Source: Anastrepha obliqua
Lineage: Eukaryota > Arthropoda > Insecta > Diptera > Tephritidae
Reading direction: 5' to 3'
Assembly: GCF_027943255.1 (NCBI RefSeq)
Contig: NC_072895.1
Location: forward strand, 79,486,001-79,550,000
DNA length: 64,000 nt
The notes under the pieces are model-generated. The model saw only the letters and a list, made by a program, of their open reading frames with translations, did no database searches and was not told where the DNA came from. Made by a program: the position numbers and the translations under genes. Of the stretch, positions 31,701 to 44,500 are shown one piece after another. The first letter of the stretch is position 1. Each line of letters starts with the position of its first letter.

Positions 31701-32773
31701 ATGTTTGTTGATTACATTTCTAATGTGTGTTAACATATGTATTCTATGTATGTATGTATGTATATAAGTACTTTAAAGCATTCTTTTTCCACGTTAAAAG
31801 CTTAATAATAGCAAATTTGAAATAATTTTGTGACATCAAAGTTTATACTACTTCGCGTCGTTTTTCTTTTTTTTTATCATTGATTAAGTTTTTAATCCCA
31901 CCAACAATACACATTAAGAAACCTTTTGCAATTGCATTAAAACATTTTGTGTTTTCATAATTTCGCAATTCCTCGCATTCCACAGGGTGGCTGATTACTA
32001 ATTGATAGCGTTTATTTCGATTCATTTTAGCAATCAGTTCATTAAAGCTATAATTGAATAGAAAATTTAACGAGGTTCGCGCAGACGGTGCATGAGCCCA
32101 TTTATGGATGCATGTATGTATTTTGAGACGCATTTTTGTCGTTTCTGCCAGCAAGTAATTTTTGTATTTTCTTACAAATTTTTTACCTGCCACAATTATT
32201 ATTGCTACTTATATATTCCTTTTTGATAAAACTTCCCTCATTTTATTTGAATAGTACAAAAAGTATTTTCCTTAGGAAAGTAGGGCTGTAGTAATTAAAA
32301 AAAAAAACAATAATAATAATACAATAATAATTGATTTACTTATAAGATGCCATAACACTTTAAAATTGCGTGTTCAGAAGATTACGGTGGAAAACAGTTC
32401 GAAAGACTTATATTTCTAAATTTGGCGCTACTGCTCTCAGTCCAATAAAGGCCATACCGAATACTTTAACTACGTTTTTTCTCTCAAACTACATTTTTTA
32501 AGTCGGCCGGACTCATAACTCGTATAAATTATCTTTAGTGACATGATATTTTTAATCGCATATTCACAGATCCATACCGCATGAAAGTACGGATAGATTT
32601 TTTCGATACACATACATATGTATGTATGCATGTTGTACATGCAAACAATTTTCGTTTTGTGAAAATTTTGAATTTTCTGCAAAAATGTATATATATAAAA
32701 AAAATGTTTGTTCAACATAAATTTAATATTGTAGGCGTGCGGTCATGTAAAAAAGGACAAGTTTCATCAAAGT
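28761..32773. other. Gene-free stretch, possible distal AGO1 3' UTR
   Basis: AT-rich with many CATACATATG/TATGTATGT-type simple repeats and no protein-like frame. It lies 3' of AGO1 on its strand, and very long 3' UTRs are known for neuronal fly genes, but I cannot place a poly(A) site. Confidence 0.35.
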
Positions 32774-32896
32774 AGTTGTTGTTGTAGCAGCATAAAGATT
32801 CCCCATACTTACATACGGGAAATCCTGCAGGAGTGACAGTCCTTGGCCGGATATAAATCCGGGTCGTTTCGGTAACGTAGAACCGACTGGCGTGGA
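32774..32896 (-). mobile_element. SINE-B copy
   Basis: The minus strand runs from AGTCGGTTCTACGTTACCGA (head) through ACCCGGATTTATATCCGGCC, GGACTGTCACTCCTGCAGG and TATGGGGAATCTTTATGCTG to the CTACAACAACAACT tail. It is nearly complete. Confidence 0.75.
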
Positions 32897-32899
32897 AAA

Positions 32900-35800
32900 T
32901 GTTTCATCAAAGTAAAGCGGTTCAGCTGCCAAGTTACTTAAAAAAAATATTTGTGCAGTTTATGACATGCACTTTTTCAGAATTTTGATTTGTTATTGCT
33001 CCGCTGAATTAAAATTTCCAAAGATGATTAATTTTTCTGCTGGTACAATGGTATAATTTTCAAATGGGAATTAACCAATTTGTATGTATGACTGCTTCTT
33101 TCAAACTGAATATTTTAATAGATCCCCAAAGAGTAATTTGTTAATGGCTAAATGTTTGTACAGTTAAAATAAAAAATTTGTTGGTGCTCTTACTTGGAGA
33201 AAAAATAGGGTATAATTTTGTTTCTGAACTGCGCAGGATTCAAGTTATTCTATGGCTTTGTACCAACTAAAAAACCAGAGCAGCATTTTTTTACTTTACA
33301 ATTTTTCGTAGCAATCAAGTACGTATTCTGTTATTTTACAGAATACAGCTCTAAATTGCGATAACAAAACAGACATTTTCACTCGGTATTTCTTTTCCTT
33401 TTTTTATAAAATGAAAACAAGTTTAAAATTTAGTTAAAATATTGCTACTTTATAAAATACAAGAGAAATGTAAACTTTCATTCTTTGGAATATTTTTTGG
33501 CTAACTTTAACAATGAAAAAAAAATTGATATATCACAATTTTGGGGTCTGAAATTTTGGATAAGGCTTCTTAAGGTTCTTAATTCGTGGTGTACGCATTT
33601 GACTTGTTTTATCAATCACAACTTCCTTACGTAAGCGTTTGCCGCAAACAATAGGCCCAAGAAGAATTTTCGAAATCGCGTTAGCAGCTGTCAAACATTT
33701 GGGTGTACAATTCGAAAACTAAATGCTAGTAGCTTTTTGTGAAGAATCAAAATCATATGCAAGGTCACTAACGTCACTATTATTCTGTGTACTAAAGATG
33801 AACGAAAATAAATGTAGCTAAATAAAGCGATTGGAGGAATATGTGGAAATTATGAAATTTCTTGATTTGTTCATTTTTATGAAAGCTCTCGCATTACATT
33901 TAGGGATGCTGATATAAACGCAATTTTTATTTATATTTATATATTTAATATATTCTGAATGCTTTTAAGTAATTACAATAAGTTTTTACAGTTACACATA
34001 TATATATGTATATATATGTATATATATATATATTTAATAAAAAATTTATAATTAATCCCTTGTTTAGAAAAATTAAATCATCGCAACATTGACATCACTT
34101 TTTCGGTTTGTCGTAAGATTGATTTTGCTAATTATAAATACATGTTCGTACTTTAAGCTTTACGCTCGAGTTTTCTTTTCTGCCCTCTCTCTAGTTGATT
34201 AGCTTACTTAAATTTTAAAAAGGTTTTTCTTTTTTTTTAGTTTTTTTTTGTTTTTTTTTTGTTTTTTTGTTAACTAAACTTACGACGTTGTTGATATAGA
34301 TTTTTGTAATTGTATTAATTATTTGTTTCCAGTTCTTAATATGACATTTTGGTTTTATTTCGTGTTTTGCTTCTCATATCCTCAAAAGTTAGTTAAAATT
34401 AAATTAAATAGAGAGATAAATAACGTAATGTTAACTTTAAGCTGTGTCATTAAAAAAATGTAAACCTCTTTTATTGCCAGGCCATTCATAATTGCCCATT
34501 GGCCAGCGGCTTTGTCTCCAGTTTCGCCCATGGCAATAAATGTTTGTACAACTAAGACTTAATGCGATATATTTGATATATATATATGACCACGTGTTTG
34601 AATAACCCGTATTTAAATTCTTACAACAACATAATTACTTATTCGATCTTTGCTCGTCAAACGCTTGCTTTTTTGTTATGTTTCTTAAAAATAAGTGCAC
34701 TGGGCGAGCAATTTAACAAACCAATTTTTTTATTTTAAATAAATGCATGTAGAAAATATTTATGTTTTATTATTCTATATCATCGAATGCAGTTTAAACA
34801 AACAAATAGATATTTTTTTTTCGTTGTGATGAAACGACGACTCAATGGCCCTCTCCATATGGTCATTTTAATATTTAAACTTTTGCATTTCTGCTGGAAT
34901 CGACGTTGTTGCTCCACTTATACGCATTGGTAGTATTTCATTGAAAAGTTCTTTTTAATAGGGGAACGAGAGAATCAATTCACAAAAGAAAAACCCGTTT
35001 TGATTAAAAAGCTCTTTTCGGAAGGTAATCCTTACAAAGAAATTGAATCTATATATCTATCAAGAAAATAAAAAGGAAACTTTCAGAAGAAGACCCGTTA
35101 TGATTTCTCGGAGCGTGACGCGTTTAGTACGACAGAATCTGTAAAGGACTGCCGCAGAACATAATGACTTCGGAACACTTTAAACACCGTCAAGCATCGT
35201 ATGGCGAGTGTTATTATTTGGGGCTGTAAATGTAATAAACAACAGGAAAAGTTAATATACTTGAAACTATGATGCAAACTATGGTAGCAAAGAAATACTT
35301 ATAAGATTCTATGTTCTACTAATAAGACAATTATTGCATTGCGAATATTTTAGAGCTGGTCGTGCAATGGCAGCAAAAGTGTCGGTGTAAAACTTTACAA
35401 AAATATAACCATTCCGTATCCAATTTTCAAGTGGGCGAAAGAAAATCTTCAGCATATACCAAAAGTGGTGAATTCTTCGTGATCTGCACCAGCAGACAAC
35501 AATTTGAACTTATCTGTTAGCTTGCGAGGTCGAACAAATGTTAAAACAAACTTTTGTTCACGAAACGTCATACAACAAATTGAGCCTGTTGCCAACGGTG
35601 GTTACACAAAACATAAGGTGTAGTAAAAAGAAAGCGCATTGCGAAATAAAGCGTTCAATCTCATGCAAAAATAATAGATTTCTTTTTACTTCAGCTTATT
35701 ATTATTACTATATGAGGGTATTTAGCACTGCGAAAGAACTGCAAGATCGATTCTGTATTTTTCTGAGCCTAACTTCAATTCATGGTAAGTTGCATTATAC

Positions 35801-38537
35801 TATATGTATAAGAAAAGACAAAGCAGTTCTCGAACTTATTTGAGAATAAAAATACACCGGTTTCTCCCTGTACACTTATTTGAAAGGAAACACAACCACA
35901 ACAAAACAAGTGATTGACGAACAAAATCGGATAAGTAGTTTTGTTTTTGAAACTATTGCAATACAGAGTATTCAAACATGTGATCAGTTGTTTGAGTAAC
36001 TGTATGTGTAATGCATTTACTAAAAATATCTTTAATTTGTAACTTTTATTTTCAATGCTACGGCTGCATTTTGATTCTTGGCCTACGAGATTTAACTGTA
36101 GAGATTACGTGAAAGTACATATGTCAAAAACAACAACAACAACAAAACATCGCATTTAAAGAATGCCATAAGCAACAAACGATTTATATTTGAATTGAAC
36201 GCAGTTTGGAAAAATTAAAATTGGAATTAATTTTATATTTATGTATATACAAAATTTTGGCACATTAATAATAATTATAAGCCTTTCAACACTAGACTAA
36301 TTTGAATATAAATAAAACAATTTAACCACTATACAAGTACCGGTGGACCTATGACAAAAGAGTTTATTTTAGTATAACAACTTTTACTTTTGGATCACTA
36401 AACTTTAATCTTTCATAGTGGAATTCAATTCAATAGCTATGAATGATTAGTGCTTTTATAAATTGTAGTAAATCCCAGTCGTCACGCCGATTTAAGTTCT
36501 TTTGCCAAAAGTTCACTGTATGTATATTTACAAAGTTTCAGCTTTACCACCCACATATATTTGGTAAAATAATTCCACTCAATCGAAGTGTGTTGTTATT
36601 GTTGTTTTCTTGTCATTTGCACTTGTTTTACTTTAATAAATATGAAATCAAAATATAAGTATACATATGAGTGCCCAGATTTTGTGTGATTTGAGTACAA
36701 ATTTATTTACTAATAAATCTTCAACGAGCCTCGTGATTGAGTTTTTCTAAATTTGGTTTCTTTTTCGTCTCATGCAATTCTTGAAAAGCAAGTAAAACAG
36801 GCAATTCCAATTATTTACTTATAGAAATCAAAATTTTCCACCTGATTGCTGTAAAATTGGCTAGACCAGGTGCTTAAAAACTATACTTAAACTAACTTAA
36901 AGTTCAATCGTAAGTGACGACACTTTGAAGATTTTTTGTTTACTTTTGAGTTGTTTTTACCTACAGAGTAAATTTGAGTGTGTGTCTTATCATGCACTAC
37001 ACAGGGAAGGTACTAATGCGGAGACGGATGACGACATATTGTGGCAAACTTAAAACGGAAGTTAAATGCTGCTGCATCAACATAATTAATTTTTTCTTTC
37101 AATAATTGTACTATTTTTTAATATAAATACATTTGAGTACATTGTTTAAATTATATACCGATGAAATTGAATTGTTGGAGAAAGTTTAAGATATCTGGTT
37201 TTTTGGGAGGGTCTCCTTATAATAAAAATTGCTCAATCCATCAGCGCTATTGTCTTATTAATATATTTATAAGAAGTACATAGTGTGTATGTCTGTCAGA
37301 GTTGAAAGCAAAAGAAATGCGACTGATGCACTTGAGAGTACAAACCTACTAGGGCATATAGACCAAAGTCTGACAACTATATTTGGTACTTTAAATAGTT
37401 ATTAAATTAAGAATTTACTCCCTTCAGATTGGGGGGTCTTTACATATTAACTAGTCCACAAGTAGGCGCGTACGAATATCTTAAGCCAAATCTAATTTTT
37501 AACATTAGCATTTGACATATTTCACGTTGTTTTCATCATTGTAGTAATAAAATATGCGGTTTGGCAATACAAAATTAAGTAATGACGCTGACATTTATGT
37601 ATACATTTGTGTACAGTTTTTTTTCCATCCCACCATGTTTATTTTGTGTAGAGCGCAATATGATTTTGTAGTTGATTCTTAGTTGAGTCAATTAGCGATA
37701 TTCTACGTGTTTAATAAAAAATGTACATCTGCATATCCCTCAGATATAAATGTACTCTTTTTATGGGGATGCACGTTTTCAAAAAATAAGATAACAAGAG
37801 TGAAATTAAAACATTGCTCAATCTATGAAAATATATATATAAATATTGTATAACACAATTCGAAAATCAAATCCTGGTATGTAAGCAATCAGTTCGTATT
37901 TGTGCTACACATTCGAGTACATAGTAAGCATACCATAAGTGGCAATTGAATTTTTCATATTTGCGGATCGTATTATTAATATGAATATATTTCACATAAA
38001 TCCGAAATGATTTTTTAACACTTTTATACTTATCCTTTTTTCTATTGGAGATTTAAAAATAAATTAGTAGGAATTACTTTGTAGCAAATATAACAAATAT
38101 GGAAGAAGCTTAAACTTACTAAAAGCTTATTACAATTTAAGATGTAATTTAATAGCTTAGGCATGGCTTGAGTTCCATGTTAAAAGTCATTTTTGGTTAA
38201 TTTTTACCTTTTTTCTGAAGATTCACATTACTTAAGACTGCCTTGATGCAATTCTAGATACTTAAACCAGTAAAATGTTGATTGGATTCATTTAGGTATT
38301 TTGAGCGCTATCCGTATTCTCCATTTCGTTTTAGTGGTTTTTTTAGTTGCTTAGAATTGATCTTATTCTTTATAATATGATCTCTGATTCAAATGTACCA
38401 AACAACACAGACCAAAATTTTTGAAGAAAGTACAAATTGAATTGGAAATGCGTAATGAGATCCAGCAATATTTTACTGGCTGGAAAATCTAAACTTTTGT
38501 GTTAATGATATAACATAAGAATGTTTGTAAAATGGAT
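32900..38537. other. Gene-free stretch downstream of AGO1, likely 3' UTR in its proximal part
   Basis: The first kilobases below the AGO1 stop at 38538 are expected to be 3' UTR. No other coding frame is recognised except a decayed Tc1 remnant near 34.9-35.6 kb. There are several homopolymer and (TA)n tracts, for example at 34000-34035. Confidence 0.4.
34930..35560 (+). pseudogene. Very decayed Tc1-like remnant
   Basis: The plus strand has pieces resembling Tc1 transposase: a start region with KLFSEGNPYKEIESI-like helix-turn-helix, and KHRMASVIIWGC (compare KHGGGSIMVWGC) near 35190-35230. Stops and gaps break every frame. Confidence 0.4.
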
Positions 38538-41500
38538 TTAAGCAAAGTACATGACTTTCTTTGTGTCCGCATGTACCGTTATTGCGCGCGCCATCGCACC
38601 AGGTGTGCGATCTTCTGAGCAACCGCTTTGATGAGATCCTTCGCCTGAATCATGTTCCTTTTCAACTAAATGGTATCTAAATGGACAAATAAATACATTA
38701 ATTGTATGGGATTTTCTATTTGTATCGGAATAAATTAACACAATATACAACAAAGTTAGCGCGAGAAGAACTCTGAAACACCTACTCTGCACTGCCCTGT
38801 ACTTAGCAAAACACGAATAAACTGCTTAGGTTCTGCATCACTTTCCGCACTAGAAAATGTGGCAGATTAGCAGCCTACTTAAATTATCCAAACTGTATAT
38901 TAAAGAAAAAATATAAAATAAACTCTCCATACTAACACTTGGTATCACTATGAACCAATTTCTGAGCTATGTGCGAGGATCAACCATGATCTTGAATCTA
39001 ATTAGGATTCACACATAATATGCAGTCGTCAGGGGAACTCATAAGACTAAAAATTAGAAAACAAAGTTCTTTAACATTTTTTTTTAATATCTGACTCGAA
39101 GTAGAAATCTTACTAATATATGAGATGAATTTTTTTTTTAGGAAACTGAAGTCTATACTTAATTTTGTAACTAACTGTATTTATAAAAGGCGTCAGGCAC
39201 TAACACCCAATGCAGATTTTCTGGAGTCTATGGAAATCCTACTGCTTTTTACACAAACGAATATTCTGGCATACAATGGTGGCTTTTCGGGGGAAAACAA
39301 ACCGAATTGGGAAGTTTTTGAATTTCCTTTTCCGATCGATGAAGCAGTTCGCGGATAAAAACGGTGGATAAAACAATTATCAAATTTTCGAGCTTTTTTA
39401 TCACTTTCTAATTCTGTACCCCTTAAATATTATCCACTTTAAATGTTACATATGTATGTAGGCAAAAGAACTATTGCACAATCATTAATTTTACGTTCTT
39501 TCTCCCGGAAACAACATAACATTTTACTACAAAATATGAGAAGTATGAGAGAAGTTTAATATTGAATACCTGGCTCTGAATGCCACAAGATGAGCGTAGT
39601 AAGCCGGTGCTGGTATCGACACGGAGCGTGTACATCTCACATAGGTGTGACACAGTTGATATGTTAAGCACTGTAGTTCATCGGAATCAAAGTGATTGTC
39701 ATCCCATAAAACGTGATAATGTGAAGGCCGACTTGTACCCTATGCAAATAAATTAGATTAATAAATGGTATAAAAGAAATGTTGGGGAAAAACATACTTG
39801 TATTCCTTGGTGGCTACATAGATAGAAATCAAACTCGGTTGGATGTGTAATACCAACATCGACTGTGGTACCAGCTGGTATATTTCCAGATTTTCCACTC
39901 TGTTCCTTTTTCTCAGCACAGAAGAGGCGAGTATGATGCCTTTTTTGTACAACAATAAATGTTATACCAGGGCGGTATTCTGCTTCCAGTTTGATACATG
40001 CCTCACGTATAGCAGTCAACTCATGTTGCAATACGTGAGGGAATTGCCCTTCTGAGACGCCGTCGCGATACAAAATGATACGATGAGGCTTATAACCGCC
40101 AGTAGATTTATAAAACATAATCAATAGTTCGCGGACCATACTACTTAATTCCTGTATAATTTCTTGGCGATGCTGCTGTACTCGTACTGTGGCCGCATAG
40201 CGTGACGGATGAGCATCCATTGAGCCAACAACCGCTGCAATAGAGGGCTTCTTATTATCACCGGCTGGAGGATGAGTCACGTCTGCGCCTAAGAAAATAA
40301 CGGGTTCGTTGAAGACCTTCGGACGAATTGAAGGTACCAATATGGAATTTATTCCTCCTAATTTCACATTAATTTTCAGACAAAGGTTCGACAAGGTCTG
40401 CGGCGATGTCTTATTAACATTTTTTGCCTGTACGCATTGTGTGGCCATACCCAACACGGTGTCGCCAACACGTTTTACCTCAGCTATAGATTAATAAGAT
40501 TAATTTTAATTTTGTATGTATATTGTTTGTTGTACTTACCATAGACTGGTGTTTTTCCGGGTAGCACCACCACCACCAATTGCAGTGCGTTAAATGAATT
40601 CTTCAGATATCTGAACATAGGTTCCACCTGATCTGGGCCAGTCGCGTATTTACAAAAACAAGGTTGTCCAATTATGGGCATGCCGGCATCATTCGAAATT
40701 TTTTGTAATTGCTGCGTAAAATTACGCAAAGCATCTTCACGCACGGTTCTTTGAGGTGCAAAACAAGCAATTGCCCATACGCGAATTTCCACACCAGTGA
40801 AGAACTGCTTTCCACGCATGTCCCAGACACCTTGATTTGGGGAAGCCAAACTGACCTTATTCTGGGGTGGGAAAAGTTGCTATTAAAGAAAAGAAAAAAA
40901 TAAAAGTGGCATTAGGAAAAATTAGACATTTTGAATTAAATATTCAGCCCTTTCATTGAGCTCATCGTAAAAAAGCTACGAATACGAAGAAATTCGTACA
41001 ACTGAACCTAAGTGGAATTGAGAACATTTGGATTATGACTCCTCCATCTTAGGAATTTACTATTCTACTTGAGGTGGAGGAGAGTTCGAGGAAGTCTTGT
41101 GTAATTCAAAATTTTAAAGGGTTTATGCCATCGCATCTAAATGGACGTTGCAAGTATCATAAATAAAACTGGGCTTTAGAAGATAATCTAATTAATTCAA
41201 GCACTTGAAACATGTTTGTAAAAAATAAAGATGCACCTATAGAACACATGCGAAAACGTATTGTTTTGGTTCGTTTTACTCATTACAGTGAGACAAACAA
41301 AATTGAAACCTAAACAAATAAAACTGTAGTTGTGTTTTTGTGCGGGGGCTAATGAAACCAAAAGCAAAAAGTACACAGCTGTATGAAGCAACATATAAAA
41401 CATATCAGTAATCCATTCGCATACAGTCTGTCTAATAGAAGCGTGACCGGCAAAATTCAAACTTAGAGTTCCGTTATGAATTATTATTTTCGCAATACGC

Positions 41501-44500
41501 ATTGTGCAGTTTGTTAGTTTTGTGAGCAATTTACAAAGCGTACGTTGTTTTTAAACGATAAGTTCCGCGCAAGAAAAACGATTTGAAGAAGAGTTCCTAT
41601 GTAAACACCCTATAGGTTAAAAATGTCATGTGTATCTGCAGCAAAATATTTGAAGAAGTCGAAGAGGGTCCTAATAAAAGGGTGCCATGGTATACCCAAG
41701 TTAAAAACGTTGATGTCTTCGTCGAATGAGGTCCAAAAAATATACCTCTCCAAAGCAAAATCAGAGGATCATTGATTTGTTTGTGATAAAGCCGAACTTA
41801 GCGTTGGATGAAGTTGAAGTAGTTTTATGGAAAAGTGGTGTTAGTGTATCCAAGGACACGATTCGAGGATGTTTACGTGCAGAAAACCTCAAATTCCGGA
41901 GCACATTGAAAGAAGCGCTGTGCTCGTTATCACAAATAGAAAAAAGGATTTGCATGGGCTAAGGCAAATTCAGAACGGAATTGGACAAACGTAATATTCC
42001 CGCGTGAATCTTCCTTTTGGGCGAATAGTTCCATACGTCGGTCCTGGTGTTTTGCTAATAATCGACAACTTCAACAAACTGTTAAACATCCAGTTAAGGG
42101 TCATTTTTGGAGCATATATATATATATATAATTGGCGCTTAAACCCTTTTTGGGTGTTTGGCCGAGCTCCTATTTGTGGATTGCGTCTTGATATTTCTCC
42201 ACAATTGGTTTTAAGCCAACTCCGAATGGTCGATGTTTATTTTATTAGGAGTTTTTCATGGCATAAATACACTCTAAGGTTGATATTGCTTGTCGAGGGG
42301 CGACCACTTTTCTATCATTTAGTGTTTACATGTCAACTTACTTGGCCGGTCATACTTGATACCCGTCCCCCATATTGCAGTTTGGGTGGTGGTAACACAC
42401 GTCCTCGCACTTCCATCATAGAGTTAGAAATAGTTAAACCGAATTCTTGAACATAAGAATCGTTGTTGAAATCCGCACGCTTAACCAAGTTATTGATTTC
42501 ACGTTCACGATCGGGTGCTGAACGAGCCGTAGCTTTAATCATCGTCGATGTCTGCATGTCAGTCAGTTTTTTGATACAACGTTGACCGGCGACTATATTA
42601 CATACTTCTAGAGGCAAGTAAGTGTGCTTATGTTCCTGCCCCACTTGTAGACAGGGCAAATGGGGATATCGCAGTTTCATGCGGTATTTATCCAAGAAGT
42701 ATTTGGCCACGGTACACTCCACAGTCTGGCCATTTTCAAGTTGAAGTGGAAATCTGTGGTAATATTTTTAAATAATGTTAGATATATTCCGTAAAATAAA
42801 TAATATACATATGTTCTTAAACAACTCACGATTGCATTTGTGCTGGACGACGTGTTACATTGCAGACACGATATTTGCGACGCATAGCTCCACAGTGGGT
42901 GATTTCTATTTTCAATCCTTTAATTTCTTTGGTGAATTTTACACGCTGCGAATCGGTGAGTGGTTTCCTTTGCTCATTAATATCTCGGATATCAAGTACT
43001 TCACACATAAAATCAATAACTGGCTGCGCTTTATAAAAAGCCGTGGCCGAAACTGAGTTCCGAAAATATTTGAGAAAAATACGACATAATAGATGTAATT
43101 AAAATATATGTTAATAATACATACCATCAATGTTTAGCATCATTTTCCATTGCGAGGGACGTACGCTTTGATGGAAACCAAACCAAACTTCACGGCCGCC
43201 ACCCAGTGGATGGTAATAACCATCGGGTGAGCTGAAGAAACTGCGACCCACAGGCGTGTATGTCATGCTCGGTAAATGCCGCATAACCACATCTAAAGCA
43301 AGTATTGCATCGTACGGTATTTGGCGCGTGCGTCCTTCCAAGGCTTCCTCTAGATTGAAAAGCGATACTTGCGCCATCCATTTGATGGTTACGCGGAAAA
43401 TACGATCTTTTCCCTCGCCTGGAAGTGTTACCTCCAATTCCAGTCGATCGTTGCCTATGGGAAGCGGGTCACGTGTATACAAATTATTGCGCCCGTCAAA
43501 TACTGGCTTCAAAACTCCAAATATCTTGCTATACGCATGCACCATGGTCTCGATAATTTCACGATTCACTTTCCGCGGACACTTATCCGGCTGAATGTTG
43601 ATATCATAGTGATGTACATAGCCGCGCGGCATAGACACCTGAAAATGGTTGGCGCGCAAAACAATCGGTCGACCTTCTCGACCCAAATTTGGCCGACGGG
43701 GGCACGTGAATACTGGCAGTTCAGGTTGGGTGGTAGGCGAAGTAGCCGCTGCCGCTCCCAAGGGTGAGGCGACTGCAGCCGCTTGTGTGGAGTGACCTGT
43801 AGCGCCAGCGCCCCCCACAGTTGCGCCCCCAACGGCCACATTTTGCGCACTCGGACTGGTCACGGCGGTGGGATTCACTGATGAACCGGTAGCTGGTGGT
43901 GCTGTGGTAAGAGAATACAAACATAAACTTAACATTAATATACCCACTTCATTGTACATAAAAAAGTAAACATAAGAAAAAAGTAAACATAAAAAATTTA
44001 CTGAAACAGAATCTAAGCTAAGCAAGTCAGGATTAGTAATAATGTAATTACTTTAGTAATGCGATTAGTAAAAAGTACTTTGTAGTAGGGTTGTTTTCAT
44101 TACTACCAACAATGCATTCAAAAGAAGATTCTATAAAGAACAAGCATCATGGGCGTTTTGATATAAATGTTTTTATGAAAGAGCGCGCTTCGAAAAAGTG
44201 CATTCCTTGCTTTTTGTATTCAGTTATTTTAATATTTCTGTTTTTTATATATTATATATACATATGTATGTTAATGTCCAATGAATTGCGTTCCGCTTTA
44301 ACCACTTTGAGAAATTTTGCAAACGTATGCCCAGCCAATGTGAGTTCAAGCAGTGCGCTTATGAGAAAACATGCTACTCGACTGACTTCGACAGAAAGTT
44401 CACTGGGCCAGCTCGTTAGTGGATAACAACCACAACCCCTTGGTCGTATGCTGCGTACCATCGAAAATATGGCCGATATAGTTCAAGAATAACAACTCGC

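Noticed and set aside
33960..34035. (TA)n tract as a possible origin or regulatory site
   Set aside because: Simple TA repeats are common in this genome (also 24.9 and 58.0 kb) and nothing else marks a function.
40484..40537. AGO1 reading through past GKTPVY into [12 protein letters not shown]
   Set aside because: A GTAAGT donor follows TATG at 40540, and the next exon supplies the expected [12 protein letters not shown] continuation. The read-through is intron.
40860..40882. Suspected one-base frameshift at the start of the AGO1 exon 40540-40879
   Set aside because: Re-reading the bases shows CAGAATAAGG, in frame with exon phase. There is no frameshift.
43256..43767. Plus-strand open frames of 112-132 codons over AGO1
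   Set aside because: They are antisense shadows of the AGO1 exon 43125-43901, caused by its higher GC content.
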